A stretch of 64,000 bases of DNA from Oscillospiraceae bacterium (GCA_031271865.1 JAISUW010000054.1:52141-116140); one strand, 5' to 3'. Shown: positions 12,243-21,376, counted from the first letter of the stretch. Made by a program: numbers and translations. Notes: generated by a model not told the origin, from the letters alone.

Positions 12243-13532
12243 ATGTCCAAAGAGGATCACCAGCCGCCCATTGCCTGCTCTTTCTGCGGTAAGAACCAAG
12301 CCATCGTTGATAAGCTTATCGCAGGACCGGGCGTATATATCTGCAACGAGTGCGTGGATTTGTGTATAGATATCCTCGCGAATCCCGAACGCGCAGGCGG
12401 GGTGGGGTCAGACGGCCGCAAGCTCCCGGCGCGCCTTGGCGGACGAATCAAGCCGGAGGACATCAAAGCCCTCTTGGATGAGTATGTCGTCGGTCAGGAT
12501 AAGGCGAAGATTTCGCTTGCCGTGGCAGTCTATAACCACTACAAGCGCATTCAGCGCCGCGTAACTGCCGGCGTGGATATTCAGAAATCCAACGTCCTCA
12601 TGGTGGGACCTACCGGTGTCGGCAAGACACTCTTGGCGCAGACCTTAGCGCGGATTATGGATGTCCCCTTTGCCGTTGCGGACGCAACGACACTCACGGA
12701 GGCAGGCTATGTCGGTGAAGACGTGGAGAACATCCTCCTGCGCCTTGTGCAGGCAGCCGACCACGATATAGAGAAGGCGCAGAAGGGCATCATCTATATC
12801 GATGAGATAGACAAGATAGCCCGCAAGTCCGAGAACCCTTCCATCACCCGTGATGTCAGCGGCGAAGGCGTACAGCAGGCACTCCTAAAAATCCTGGAGG
12901 GTACTGTTTCCAGCATTCCCCCCCGCGGCGGGCGCAAGCACCCGCAGGATGAGTACCTGCAGATAGATACATCGAACATTCTGTTCATACTGGGCGGCGC
13001 ATTCCCGGGGATTGAGAAGCACATTGAGAAGCGTCTGGGCGGCACATCCATGGGCTTCAACGCTCCTATCCGTACCAAAGACAAGAACCTCTACGACAAG
13101 CTTTTGAGCCAAGTGACGCAGCATGACCTTGTGCATTTCGGTCTGATACCGGAACTGGTCGGGCGTATGCCTGTGATTGCAGCCTTGGAGCAGTTGGATG
13201 CCGCCGCCATGGTGCGCATCCTGACGGAACCGAAGAACGCACTCACCAAGCAGTACCAAGAGCTCTTCGCCATAGACCGCATCGACTTGGAGTTCGATGA
13301 GGATGCCCTTGTCGCCATCGCCGACCTTGCCATAGAGAAAGGAACCGGAGCCCGCGGTCTTCGCTCCATCATGGAGGATTTGCTCCAACCGGTGATGTTC
13401 TCTGCCCCCTCCGATGCGGAGATTACAAACATCATCGTCCACAAAGGCATGGTGGAGGGTAAAGAGGAGCCGGAGATTATCCGCGACCCGCTTTCCAAAC
13501 GGCGCTTGACGCAGATGCGGCGCGTGAGCTGA
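12243..13532 (+). CDS. clpX: ATP-dependent Clp protease ATP-binding subunit ClpX
   Basis: AAA+ unfoldase that recognises substrates and passes them to ClpP. 429 residues. The N-terminal zinc-binding domain has CSFCGKNQ and CNECVDLC. Walker A is GPTGVGKT (about residue 121), Walker B is [11 protein letters not shown], and the sensor region and C-terminal small domain follow. The ribosome-binding site GGAGGAA is 5-6 bases before the ATG. It is in the same operon as clpP (61-base gap with a short inverted repeat, CGTCAG/CTGACG). A strong terminator follows directly. Confidence 0.97.
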   Translation: MSKEDHQPPIACSFCGKNQAIVDKLIAGPGVYICNECVDLCIDILANPERAGGVGSDGRKLPARLGGRIKPEDIKALLDEYVVGQDKAKISLAVAVYNHYKRIQRRVTAGVDIQKSNVLMVGPTGVGKTLLAQTLARIMDVPFAVADATTLTEAGYVGEDVENILLRLVQAADHDIEKAQKGIIYIDEIDKIARKSENPSITRDVSGEGVQQALLKILEGTVSSIPPRGGRKHPQDEYLQIDTSNILFILGGAFPGIEKHIEKRLGGTSMGFNAPIRTKDKNLYDKLLSQVTQHDLVHFGLIPELVGRMPVIAALEQLDAAAMVRILTEPKNALTKQYQELFAIDRIDLEFDEDALVAIADLAIEKGTGARGLRSIMEDLLQPVMFSAPSDAEITNIIVHKGMVEGKEEPEIIRDPLSKRRLTQMRRVS

Positions 13533-13559
13533 GTTCTGTTCCCTTGTTTTGATAATAGG

Positions 13560-13589
13560 AGCAAGCCGAGTCATACCGGCTTGCTTTTT
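13560..13589 (+). terminator. Intrinsic terminator after clpX
   Basis: Perfect 9-base stem AGCAAGCCG (13560-13568) with CGGCTTGCT (13577-13585), an 8-base loop and a run of T at the end of the stem. Confidence 0.9.
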
Positions 13590-13706
13590 CCTATTTATAT
13601 TGCTGCGCATAATACAAATCTCGGACACTTCTGGGCGGCTTGGAATATGATATAACGCGGGATTTGTGTACACTTCCCGCTGATTGAGCAAGAAAGGATG
13701 ATACCC

Positions 13707-14462
13707 ATGTCCAAGTTTTGCCATGCCGGGGCTTGCAACAAGGATCGCCGGAACTGGCTGATTGTGCTGATTATAGCGATTGCTGCATTGGCGCTGGCGC
13801 TTGCGCTGCTTCTGTATGCGATTTTTACCGGCTTCGGTACCAAGACAGCATCGCCGGATACCCAACCCATCACCGTCACAAGTGAAGCGACGACCGTTGG
13901 TGCGGTTACCCTGCCGGCAGATGTTTCCACAACGGCCGGGGCAGTCACCGTACCGGAAGACATTTCTTCTACTGCTGCTGTTGTGACCGTACCGGAAGAC
14001 ATCTCCTCCACCGTGCCGGTTGTGACCGTGCCGGAAGACATCTCCTCCACCGTGCCGGTTGTGACCGTGCCGGAGGACATCTCCTCCACCGTGCCGGTTG
14101 TGACCGTGCCGGAGGACATCTCTTCCACCGCTGCGGTTGTGACCGTGCCGGAGGACATCTCCACGACAGTAGATGCCGTGACGGTGCCGGAGGATGCGGA
14201 TGCTGCCGTTGCAGGCGCTGTAACAGTACCGATTGACGTTGAATCTACCACCGAAGTCTTCTTCTCTTACGATGTTGATGATCTTTATACGGAAGTATTC
14301 ACAGCACCCGCTGCCTATGGTATCGATGTTGACACAGACGACAGCGATGCGCCTGCAACAGGAGATAACTCCGTTCTGATCGGTATAATTGCGCTGGTGC
14401 TTCTGGCTGTTTCCGGAACCTCCGCTTATTTCCTTCTGCGCAAACCCGAAGTGGAAGCGTAA
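13707..14462 (+). CDS. Repeat-rich cell-wall surface protein with an LPxTG-like sorting signal
   Basis: 251 residues. The ATG at 13707 is preferred over 13698 because AAAGGA then sits 8 bases upstream. The N-terminus CHAGACNKDRR is followed by one long hydrophobic segment (about residues 17-42). The middle is an array of about nine copies of a 13-residue unit, consensus VTVPEDISSTVPV, three of them identical. The C-terminus has APATG (about residue 215), then a hydrophobic stretch and RKPEVEA, the layout of a sortase substrate with APATG in place of LPXTG. The valine/threonine/proline array could be a rigid surface stalk. No function is recognised. Repeats at DNA level keep the opposite strand open, giving spurious long antisense frames. 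Confidence 0.75.
   Translation: MSKFCHAGACNKDRRNWLIVLIIAIAALALALALLLYAIFTGFGTKTASPDTQPITVTSEATTVGAVTLPADVSTTAGAVTVPEDISSTAAVVTVPEDISSTVPVVTVPEDISSTVPVVTVPEDISSTVPVVTVPEDISSTAAVVTVPEDISTTVDAVTVPEDADAAVAGAVTVPIDVESTTEVFFSYDVDDLYTEVFTAPAAYGIDVDTDDSDAPATGDNSVLIGIIALVLLAVSGTSAYFLLRKPEVEA
13907..14260 (+). repeat. Tandem 39-base repeats inside the surface protein gene
   Basis: About nine units of 39 bases (13 codons). The central three, roughly 13984-14100, are nearly identical at DNA level and the flanking units are more diverged. The pattern suggests recent expansion by slippage or unequal recombination. Confidence 0.9.
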
Positions 14463-14516
14463 GTCTTTGCTTGCCGACAAGCAGTAGAGCCTTACCCTTT
14501 TCTCGGATGGCAGATG

Positions 14517-14555
14517 CCCGCTGCTTGGATATTTCCAAGCGGCGGGTCTGTTATT
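14517..14555 (+). terminator. Terminator after the surface protein gene
   Basis: 12-base stem with one G-T pair: CCCGCTGCTTGG (14517-14528) with CCAAGCGGCGGG (14535-14546). A T-rich tail follows. Confidence 0.75.
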
Positions 14556-14600
14556 CTATTTCCGGTTCTCTTTACCTAGAGACGGAGCAAGCTCGGACGG

Positions 14601-15839
14601 TTACCTATTGAAAGCTTCCAAGCAGCGCGGGAGGATACCCTGCAACTGCGCTATCATCACCCCGTAATTCGCAAATGGCACACCCTGCGAAAGCGCGATG
14701 GCTTGCCGCGCCTTGATTGCTTTGTCATTCAACATACATCCGCCACAATGTAACACTAATGCTACATCGGATAAATCTTCCGGAAAATCCCAGCCTGAAA
14801 CCGTGCGGAAAGAAAAGCTCTTGCCGGTATAAGCGCGTATCCAGCGCGGGAGCTTCACTGTTCCAATGTCGTCACACTGTCTGTGGTGGGTGCAGCCTTC
14901 GGCTATGAGTATCACCGCACCGTCCGGCAGCGTATCCAATGCTTCCGCAGCGGTTACTGCACTCTGTAAATAACCCTTGTACCGCGCAAACAGTATTGAA
15001 AACGAGGTCAGTGGGACAAAGCGCGGTACATCTGCCGACACTTTCGCGAATACCTGTGAGTCCGTAATTACCAGGCTCGGTGTTTTGCCGAGTGCGTTCA
15101 GCGTATCCCGCAGTTCATGCTCCTTCACAACAATTGCTGTTGCATCCGCTTCCAGTATATCGCGAATCGCTTGCTGCTGCGGAAGAATCAGCCGTCCTTT
15201 CGGTGCCGCCTTGTCTATCGGCGTTACCAGTACCACAAAGTCGCCCGGGTCGATGAGATCCGCCACCAAACGCAGTTTCTCCTGCGTGGGCGGCAGAATG
15301 TGAGATAAGACTTCTTTCAGTTCAGGCAGGCCTTCTCCCGTTAGGGCGGATACGTGTAGGGCAGGGGGCGTATTACGCCCCCCGGCGGGGGAACCGCATT
15401 GCGGTTCCTGCGGGAGCGGCCGTAATACGGCCGCCGCCTCGACCAAGTCAGCTTTATTAAAAACGACAACCCACGGCACACCGTGCTGCCGGAGCAGAGA
15501 CTGCAATTCAATTTCGAAGGCAGTCATACCCTCGGCTGCATCGACGACAAGGAGGGCGGCATCGCATTCTTTGATTGCTTTGCGGGCACGGGCAACGCGC
15601 TTTTCGCCCAAGACACCTTCGTCATCGAAGCCCGGGGTATCAATAAGGACGACAGGACCGAGGGGCAGCAGTTCCATGGCTTTACGCACGAGGTCGGTAG
15701 TAGTGCCTTTGACATCGGAGACAACGGACAAATCCTGCCCTGTCAAGGCATTGACGAGGGAGGACTTCCCGGCGTTCCGGCGTCCGAAGACACCGATATG
15801 AATGCGCTCACCGGAGGGGGTTTGGTTCATGCCGGACAT
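14601..15839 (-). CDS. hydF: [FeFe]-hydrogenase maturation GTPase HydF
   Basis: Scaffold GTPase on which HydE and HydG build the H-cluster before transfer to HydA. 412 residues from an ATG at 15839 with CAGGAG upstream; a longer frame to 15935 lacks a good start. GTPase motifs are GRRNAGKSS (residues 19-27), GTTTD, DTPGFDD and NKAD. The iron-sulfur site is CTHH with HCGGC near the C-terminus, as in characterised HydF. Between NKAD and the G5 motif VSALTGEG lies an unusually long, proline/glycine-rich insertion. It is encoded by a palindromic element at 15364-15434. hydE, hydG and the hydrogenase itself are not in this window. Confidence 0.93.
   Translation of the reverse strand: MSGMNQTPSGERIHIGVFGRRNAGKSSLVNALTGQDLSVVSDVKGTTTDLVRKAMELLPLGPVVLIDTPGFDDEGVLGEKRVARARKAIKECDAALLVVDAAEGMTAFEIELQSLLRQHGVPWVVVFNKADLVEAAAVLRPLPQEPQCGSPAGGRNTPPALHVSALTGEGLPELKEVLSHILPPTQEKLRLVADLIDPGDFVVLVTPIDKAAPKGRLILPQQQAIRDILEADATAIVVKEHELRDTLNALGKTPSLVITDSQVFAKVSADVPRFVPLTSFSILFARYKGYLQSAVTAAEALDTLPDGAVILIAEGCTHHRQCDDIGTVKLPRWIRAYTGKSFSFRTVSGWDFPEDLSDVALVLHCGGCMLNDKAIKARQAIALSQGVPFANYGVMIAQLQGILPRCLEAFNR
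15364..15434. repeat. Triple-palindrome element inserted in frame in hydF
   Basis: Three consecutive near-perfect palindromes, each with 9-base arms around one central base: GGGGGCGTATTACGCCCCC (15364-15382), GGAACCGCATTGCGGTTCC (15390-15408) and GCGGCCGTAATACGGCCGC (15416-15434). The first and third can also pair with each other through CGTATTACG/CGTAATACG. It resembles extragenic palindromic repeats but sits inside a reading frame that it does not break. Confidence 0.85.
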
Positions 15840-16018
15840 AAGGGAGACTCCTGTTTCTTTTCTGCATTCCGTATAGAATGCCGTATTTCTTGTTTGGTAT
15901 GCCGCGAAATCGATAAAAGCCACCAAGTTTTGCATAAAGATGTATTTTATTCCCCAAGAGGTATAAACTATATACAGGTGTTTGTATAATTCGAATTGCG
16001 AATATTGAGGTGATAGAT

Positions 16019-17617
16019 ATGTGGAAGCGTACGGTGGTCGTATTTGCCGTGCTGGTTTCCGGGATTGTACTGCTGTCCTTGCGGCTGCTGGGTGTGCCGA
16101 GTTTGACGCAAGCCGTGGACTTGAATACGGGTGGTCAGTCGGTAGTGATAGACCGCAGCCGTGGCAGCATCACAGATTGCAACGGATTACCTTTGGTGGG
16201 AAAAGACGCGGCACTCTTTGCGGCGGCGGAGCCTTCGGCGGCGGCGCAGAATGTCTTGCGCAGTGCCCTGAACAACGAGCGTTTCGAACAAGCCTCTGAG
16301 CGCCTGACGAAAGGCAATGTAGTGTCCGTACAAGTGGACAGGGAACTGCCGGAGAACGACGTCCGTATGGCAACCGCCTATCCGCGCTACGGCACAAGCC
16401 CTTTGGCAGTGCACCTTATCGGCTATTTGGACGGTGACGGGAAGCAAGGCTTAACCGGACTGGAGAAAACGTACAATACCCTTTTGGAGAGCCATGCAGG
16501 TTCTCTGCTTGCCCGTCTTCCGTCGAATGCGCGGGGCATTGCCTTAGGCGGTGCGGATATTGAGATTCTCTCTGAAAACTACGGCTCCAAAGCCGGTATC
16601 CAACTGACCATTGACCGCAACATTCAAGAAATTACCGAGAAAGCTCTACGCAACGGCGGAATCGAGCAGGGAGCGGCCATTGTCCTCGACGCCAAGACCG
16701 GCGAAATCCGTGCGTTGGCTTCCACGCCTGCGTTTGACCCGAACGATATTGCGGCAAGCCTCAATGACCCATCGGAGCCGTTCCTGAATCGCGCGCTCCT
16801 TGCTTTACCGGTTGGATCCACATTCAAGCCGTTCATTGCGGCGGCTGCCTTGGAGCAGGGCATCCTCCCGGGGACGCGATTCACGTGTACGGGAACCTAT
16901 ACGATAGGCGATAAGGTCTTCCGCTGCAATGACGAGAAAGCGCATGGGGAAGTAACGATGCCGGAGGCCTTGGCGCAGAGCTGCAACATCTACTTCATAC
17001 AGTTGGGGCAGATGTTGGAGAAGCAGGGCTTATTAGATATTCTTGCATCCTTCGGTTTCGGTGCGCCGCTCACGCTTGCGGACGGTATAGCATCTGCCAA
17101 GGGGAATCTGCCGACACTGCAGGATTTGCGTCTGCCCGGAGCGGTTGCCAATTTATGCTTTGGGCAGGGTTCGCTCCTCTGCTCCCCGCTGCAGTTGGCT
17201 GCCGCGACAGCGGCACTCTGCAATGGCGGGATGTGGATAGAGCCGACCCTCATCAAAGGCACAACGGATACAGCAGGCACACTCTCCCCCCTGCAAAGTA
17301 CACCGGATGCGCGCAATGCCGTTTCTGCTGAGACAGCGGAGCTCCTGCGTATCATGCTCAAAGGTGTTGTGGAGAACGGCACGGGCAAAAGTGCCAAACC
17401 CGAAAACAATACCGCAGGAGGGAAGACCGCAACCGCCCAAACCGGGCGCTATGACGAAGCGGGCAATGAAATTCTCCAATCGGGCTTTACGGGCTTCTTC
17501 CCTGCCAATGACCCGAAGTATGTCATCGTTATCGTCAAGCAGAACGGTGCCTCCGGGTCGCGGGAGTGTGCCCCGGTCTTCAAGGCAATTGCCGATGCCA
17601 TCGAACAAGAAGAATGA
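16019..17617 (+). CDS. Class B penicillin-binding protein (peptidoglycan D,D-transpeptidase)
   Basis: Cross-links peptidoglycan at the outer face of the membrane. 532 residues from the ATG at 16019, with GAGGTG 6 bases upstream. A GTG at 16010 is in frame but overlaps that site. One N-terminal membrane anchor (about residues 5-22) precedes a dimerisation region. The transpeptidase domain has Ser267 in VGSTFK (SxxK), SCN in AQSCNIYFIQLG (SxN) and KTATAQTG (KTG-type). It is short for FtsI/SpoVD and has no PASTA domains. The FtsI/PBP2 family is certain, but its role (elongation, division or sporulation) is not. It is convergent with rqcP. Confidence 0.9.
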   Translation: MWKRTVVVFAVLVSGIVLLSLRLLGVPSLTQAVDLNTGGQSVVIDRSRGSITDCNGLPLVGKDAALFAAAEPSAAAQNVLRSALNNERFEQASERLTKGNVVSVQVDRELPENDVRMATAYPRYGTSPLAVHLIGYLDGDGKQGLTGLEKTYNTLLESHAGSLLARLPSNARGIALGGADIEILSENYGSKAGIQLTIDRNIQEITEKALRNGGIEQGAAIVLDAKTGEIRALASTPAFDPNDIAASLNDPSEPFLNRALLALPVGSTFKPFIAAAALEQGILPGTRFTCTGTYTIGDKVFRCNDEKAHGEVTMPEALAQSCNIYFIQLGQMLEKQGLLDILASFGFGAPLTLADGIASAKGNLPTLQDLRLPGAVANLCFGQGSLLCSPLQLAAATAALCNGGMWIEPTLIKGTTDTAGTLSPLQSTPDARNAVSAETAELLRIMLKGVVENGTGKSAKPENNTAGGKTATAQTGRYDEAGNEILQSGFTGFFPANDPKYVIVIVKQNGASGSRECAPVFKAIADAIEQEE

Positions 17618-17628
17618 CGGATATACTT

Positions 17629-17656
17629 GCAGGAAAGGGACACCCCCCTTTCCTGC
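17629..17656. terminator. Hairpin between the convergent PBP gene and rqcP
   Basis: Perfect 11-base stem GCAGGAAAGGG (17629-17639) with CCCTTTCCTGC (17646-17656). There is no long T run in either direction, so it is a possible bidirectional terminator without a classical tail. Confidence 0.5.
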
Positions 17657-17659
17657 GCA

Positions 17660-17908
17660 TCAGTTCTGCGAAACGATCTCAAACATGGCGGCTGCACTCT
17701 CTTTGGTGGCGTAATCTGTAACGACAAGGACGCGGGCAACGGTTGTGTGTGCTCCCATGCGGATGGTGATTTCATCCCCTGCCTTGACTTCCAAGCTGGC
17801 GCGGGCGACTTTGCCGTTGACCTCCACGTGCTTGGCATCGCAGAGTTCGTTGGCGACCGTGCGGCGCTTCACCAAGCGGCTGACCTTGAGGTATTTGTCC
17901 AGACGCAT
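17660..17908 (-). CDS. rqcP: RqcP-type S4 RNA-binding protein
   Basis: 82 residues. Almost the whole protein is one S4 domain, beginning MRLDKYLKVSRLVKRRTVA and continuing with VEVNGKVARASLEVKAGDEI. This is the RqcP/YabO family, which binds the large ribosomal subunit with nascent peptide tRNA during ribosome-associated quality control in Firmicutes. The ATG at 17908 overlaps the stop of the upstream EEP gene (ATGA), so translation is coupled. A longer frame to 18007 runs into that gene and is rejected. Confidence 0.9.
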   Translation of the reverse strand: MRLDKYLKVSRLVKRRTVANELCDAKHVEVNGKVARASLEVKAGDEITIRMGAHTTVARVLVVTDYATKESAAAMFEIVSQN

Positions 17909-18714
17909 CACTTTCCACCCTCTATGCTTATCTCCGACAGCACCCACCAGTGGTCGGAGGTGTACTGCCCTTCCGGTGTGACGGCACCAATCTTTGTTGC
18001 CTTCCATGACAGACCGGTCGCCCCGATGGCTTTGGCAAAGACAAAGTCAATCTGCGGCTCCTTTTCAAATTGCGGATCGCCCCAGCCGTGGTATGTCATA
18101 CCGAGATTCGGGGAGGCATCCTGGAAGCCGTCTTTGCTCGTCATGGCTTCATACCAATCCTCGCCCGGGTAGGCATTGAAGTCGCCCGTAGCAAAAGCCG
18201 CCAAAGGCACCGCCGGGCAGGCGGGGATGTCATACGCCATCTGCTGGCGAATTTGCACTGCTGCCAAGAGACGCGGTACAGCACCGCGGTGGTCAGTGTG
18301 CGTATTATAAAATAGGATAGTATCGCCGGTGACTTTCTCGTCGAGTTGGACAGCCGTCACGCAGCGCGGGCAGGCGGACTGCCCCAGCCCGTAGGAGGAG
18401 CCGGGTACATTCGGTGTCAAGGAGAGCCAGAAAGTCTTCATCCACAAGGGATAGAAGCGTTCTTTCCTGTAAGCCACCGCCATCCCCTCGCCGCGCATAT
18501 TCGGGTCGCGGCCGGTTCCTAAGAAGAAGTACTCGGGCATCTCCTGCTCAAGGTAATCGCGCATATGCGCCATGCACTCCTGGAAGCCGATGATGTCGGC
18601 GTTGGCTTTCTTGAGATTCTCCACTTGCCATTCCTTGCGCAGGGACCAAGCATTGATGCCGTCGAATGGATTGTCACAGCGCAGGTTGGCGGAGAGGATA
18701 GATAAGCTTTTCAT
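17908..18714 (-). CDS. Endonuclease/exonuclease/phosphatase (EEP) family protein
   Basis: 268 residues, starting at an ATG with AAGGAGTG upstream. Signatures of the DNase I/Mg2+-dependent phosphodiesterase fold are visible: an early SANLRCDNP, the metal-binding glutamate in IGFQEC, NTHTDH, ATGDFNAYPG and the C-terminal TSDHWW. There is no signal peptide, so it is probably cytoplasmic. Substrates of the family range from nucleic acids to phosphoinositides, and I cannot choose. It is translationally coupled to rqcP downstream and lies 11 bases after the GNAT gene, in one transcript. Confidence 0.85.
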   Translation of the reverse strand: MKSLSILSANLRCDNPFDGINAWSLRKEWQVENLKKANADIIGFQECMAHMRDYLEQEMPEYFFLGTGRDPNMRGEGMAVAYRKERFYPLWMKTFWLSLTPNVPGSSYGLGQSACPRCVTAVQLDEKVTGDTILFYNTHTDHRGAVPRLLAAVQIRQQMAYDIPACPAVPLAAFATGDFNAYPGEDWYEAMTSKDGFQDASPNLGMTYHGWGDPQFEKEPQIDFVFAKAIGATGLSWKATKIGAVTPEGQYTSDHWWVLSEISIEGGK

Positions 18715-18725
18715 AGAAGCACTCC

Positions 18726-19700
18726 TTATACACAGTCATAGTGATGCATCCACAGCGGCGCGGCATAGAGCGGGGGGTGTTCCAACGGCAGTTCTGCGCC
18801 TACCGCTGCCACCTTTTCGGTGTTCCAGACCTTGAACATCTCGCAGGTGGTGGTGCGCCAGTTGTCACAGAAGGCTTGCAAGCCTGCAATGACAGCCGTT
18901 TCATAGTTCGGCAGCTGGAAAGAGATTCTGTCCAGCGCATCGCCTTTGAGCGCATAGTAGGCGGCACAGAGCTGCGGCAAATCCACCGGTCCCGCTGTAT
19001 CCACTTCCAAAGAGCTGTCGGTCGTAAACGCAACAATCCCCCCGGTTGACTTGTCCTTGAATGCCGTTGGGAAGCGGTCCCATGAGCAGAGGACATCATA
19101 GAATTCTTCCTCGGTATAGACAACGTGAACCGGTTTGCTGTCCTGAATCGCCTTCATAGCGCGGATGGTGTCCGCATCTTCGCTTGCGACTTGGAAAGCA
19201 GTGTATTTTAAGCTCTCTTCCTCCGTGAAGTCTATATCCAGATGCCGCAGATTGGTGCGCGTGACATCAAAGTGGTGCAGAATGCCCCCGCGCTCATAGC
19301 CCCAATAGCCATAGCGCTGCCGCTGCCCGCCCAAGGCGGAGAAGTCACAGCCCTGCGCGACGGCGGCTTCCAAAGCGGCATCCATGCACTTGAGCATATA
19401 GCCCTTGCGGCGGCTGTCTCGGGCGACGGCGACATTGCCGATGCCGCCGCACTTCAGCAGCTGTGAGCCATAGACCTCATCAAATACAAAAAGCCCGACC
19501 GTGGCTTTGACCGCGCCGTCTTCTTTTAGAATATAGTTATGTTCCCAAGGCTTATACTGCGGCTTATAGAGCTTCGGCAGGATGCGCAAAAATTCGCGCC
19601 TGGGTTCCGGGTCATCGGCGAAGAAAGCGTCGTTCATCATCGCCAACGTTTCTTCCCAGTCCTCTTCTTTGCCGGGACCGATATAGGTGATTTCGGGCAT
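18726..19700 (-). CDS. GNAT family N-acetyltransferase
   Basis: 324 residues. The N-terminal half has the GNAT acetyl-CoA site in GIGNVAVARDSRRKGYMLKC followed by FSALGGQRQRYGYWGYE. The second half is a separate domain, giving a size and layout like the Eis-type double-domain acetyltransferases. The acceptor is unknown. GAAGGAG lies before the ATG. It is first gene of the GNAT-EEP-rqcP transcript. Confidence 0.82.
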   Translation of the reverse strand: MPEITYIGPGKEEDWEETLAMMNDAFFADDPEPRREFLRILPKLYKPQYKPWEHNYILKEDGAVKATVGLFVFDEVYGSQLLKCGGIGNVAVARDSRRKGYMLKCMDAALEAAVAQGCDFSALGGQRQRYGYWGYERGGILHHFDVTRTNLRHLDIDFTEEESLKYTAFQVASEDADTIRAMKAIQDSKPVHVVYTEEEFYDVLCSWDRFPTAFKDKSTGGIVAFTTDSSLEVDTAGPVDLPQLCAAYYALKGDALDRISFQLPNYETAVIAGLQAFCDNWRTTTCEMFKVWNTEKVAAVGAELPLEHPPLYAAPLWMHHYDCV

Positions 19701-19732
19701 AGGGGCTTCTCCTTCTGTGTTATGTTTTGAAC

Positions 19733-19761
19733 ATTATACCACACAGCGCAGGGAAAAGCAA
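19733..19761 (-). promoter_or_regulatory. Promoter of the GNAT-EEP-rqcP operon
   Basis: Reverse strand TTGCTT (19756-19761), 17-base spacer, TATAAT (19733-19738). Confidence 0.75.
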
Positions 19762-19807
19762 GGGGGAGTTTCAGCGGCGCATAAGGAACAGGGAAACAAA
19801 GCAAGGG

Positions 19808-20740
19808 CTATAACGCGACGCGTATCTGCTTGCGACCCAAAGCCCAAGCAATGGCAAGGATTGCGGCGGTCAGCAGCGCGCATCGCACCGCACCGAGCAG
19901 AAGCCCGACATCGTCCCAACCGGTGAGGGTTCGCTCTATCCCCATGAGCAGCAGACTGCCGACATAAAGAAGCAATGCGTTCTCCCCGCACATGGATAGC
20001 AGTCCGCGGCGGGGGGCTCTTTTGGAGAGTTCGTTCACGAAGAGGTACAATAGGGCACACAATAGAATACTGATGAGTACATAAGAAGCGGACACGCGGT
20101 TTTTCGAAATTGCCGCAAAGCGCACGGCTGCAATCATGGCTGCGGTGATGCAGCCGCCCCACAGCAGAAGCGGACGGCTTTCACCGAAGGAATCCGCCAA
20201 AGAAGTGCAAAGGATGAGCATCGCACCCCAAGCGATGCTCCCGAATATGCCGCCGTGGGATGCCCCCAATACACTGTCCAACAGTTTCCAATCCAAGAGG
20301 TACTGGTAGCCCCCCAGAAGCAGCAAGCCCACAGCCAACCGCAGCCACGGCCGCAAGCTTATAATAACGAGGGTCAGGAGTCCCGCCACACCGATGCTCT
20401 GCAAAACGCCCCATGCCGTACCCTCCCCGACGGCGGCACCGCCGGCGGAGAAAAGCGCACCCAATCCCAAGATAGCCAGATACCGCCGTGCCGTGCTGAG
20501 GCAGGCAGCATACGTCCCGCTGCTCTCTTTCTTGCGGCGGAAACTCATGCCATAGGTCAGACCGATGGCAAAGATAAACATAGGTGCCACGGCATCTGCG
20601 AGGGTGTATCCGATATCCGGTGCATGCTTCAGAAACGCCGGAAGCCCTTGTGTGTTTGCGAGGTCATTGACAATGACCATGGCAAGCACCGCCAGACCGC
20701 GATAGCGGTCAATGGCTAGGTTTCGGTTCGGGGATGCCAT
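19808..20740 (-). CDS. Multi-pass membrane acyltransferase (HGSNAT/DUF5009-like)
   Basis: 310 residues with about nine or ten hydrophobic segments. The opening NRNLAIDRYRGLAVLAMVIVNDLA has the DxxRG signature of membrane acyltransferases related to the heparan-alpha-glucosaminide N-acetyltransferase catalytic domain. A later ENALLLYVGSLLL is also typical. Such proteins move acetyl groups across the membrane onto sugars, but the acceptor here is unknown. It is the last gene of the metal cluster, 15 bases after the 206-residue unknown gene. The link to metal handling may be only transcriptional. Confidence 0.7.
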   Translation of the reverse strand: MASPNRNLAIDRYRGLAVLAMVIVNDLANTQGLPAFLKHAPDIGYTLADAVAPMFIFAIGLTYGMSFRRKKESSGTYAACLSTARRYLAILGLGALFSAGGAAVGEGTAWGVLQSIGVAGLLTLVIISLRPWLRLAVGLLLLGGYQYLLDWKLLDSVLGASHGGIFGSIAWGAMLILCTSLADSFGESRPLLLWGGCITAAMIAAVRFAAISKNRVSASYVLISILLCALLYLFVNELSKRAPRRGLLSMCGENALLLYVGSLLLMGIERTLTGWDDVGLLLGAVRCALLTAAILAIAWALGRKQIRVAL

Positions 20741-20755
20741 GCTGCCGCCCTCCGC

Positions 20756-21376
20756 TTATACCGGATTAAACGCTTTCAAGAACTTCTTTGCTTGCACAGT
20801 CTTATTCCCCTGCATGACCGGCACATCGGCATAAGCCCAGCCTTCCACCTTTTCGGGATCCACGCCGGCGGCGATGAGCGGTTCCGGGTCGAGGACAAAG
20901 ACCACATCTTTATCATTCGCCGCAGGGTCTTGCGCCCATTCCACCATGGCGGTACCGACGGAAACCTCCCGGGCATTCAATGCAATGTTGAAATGCCCCA
21001 TGGCGGCGTGGAAACCGATGCGTTCGGATTCAAAGCTGCCGAGATAGGTGAAGACGTCGAGCGTACCTATATCCGCATCTTGAAAGCCGGCGGCATAGAA
21101 GGGTGCGGCATCCGCTTCCAAACGAAAATACAGGGTATCGTCTATAGTGAGCGTCAGACTGCCGTCCGGGGAGACATAGGAAGACTGCATGGAGGGTTCT
21201 GCGGTCTGCAGGAGCGGTGCAATGGCCGGCCAAAGTGCCTTTTCGGCTTGCACATAAATGACATCCAAAGTCGGGCGGCCGGAGGTGCCGACCGTCAGGA
21301 ACAGCCCCGTAATGATTCCGGCAACGGTCAGCAAAGCTATAAGTGCCGCTGCGGCTGCTTTGATGTGCTTTTTCAT
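20756..21376 (-). CDS. Membrane-anchored protein of unknown function in the copA operon
   Basis: 206 residues. One N-terminal hydrophobic segment (about residues 8-30) followed by an extracytoplasmic domain rich in Asp, Ala and aromatic residues. I recognise no family. It has no cysteines and no obvious metal motif. Its ATG overlaps the copA stop (ATGA), so its translation is coupled to the copper ATPase. Pieces such as FDVFTYLG-type strands suggest a beta-rich fold, but this is inference only. Confidence 0.7.
   Translation of the reverse strand: MKKHIKAAAAALIALLTVAGIITGLFLTVGTSGRPTLDVIYVQAEKALWPAIAPLLQTAEPSMQSSYVSPDGSLTLTIDDTLYFRLEADAAPFYAAGFQDADIGTLDVFTYLGSFESERIGFHAAMGHFNIALNAREVSVGTAMVEWAQDPAANDKDVVFVLDPEPLIAAGVDPEKVEGWAYADVPVMQGNKTVQAKKFLKAFNPV

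Noticed and set aside
12885..14480. 531-residue reverse-strand frame, and the 218-residue frame 13595-14251, over clpX and the surface protein gene
   Set aside because: They run antisense to two well-supported genes. The repeats in the surface protein keep all phases open, the translated text is a low-complexity GHNRHGGG-type repeat, and they cross the clpX terminator.
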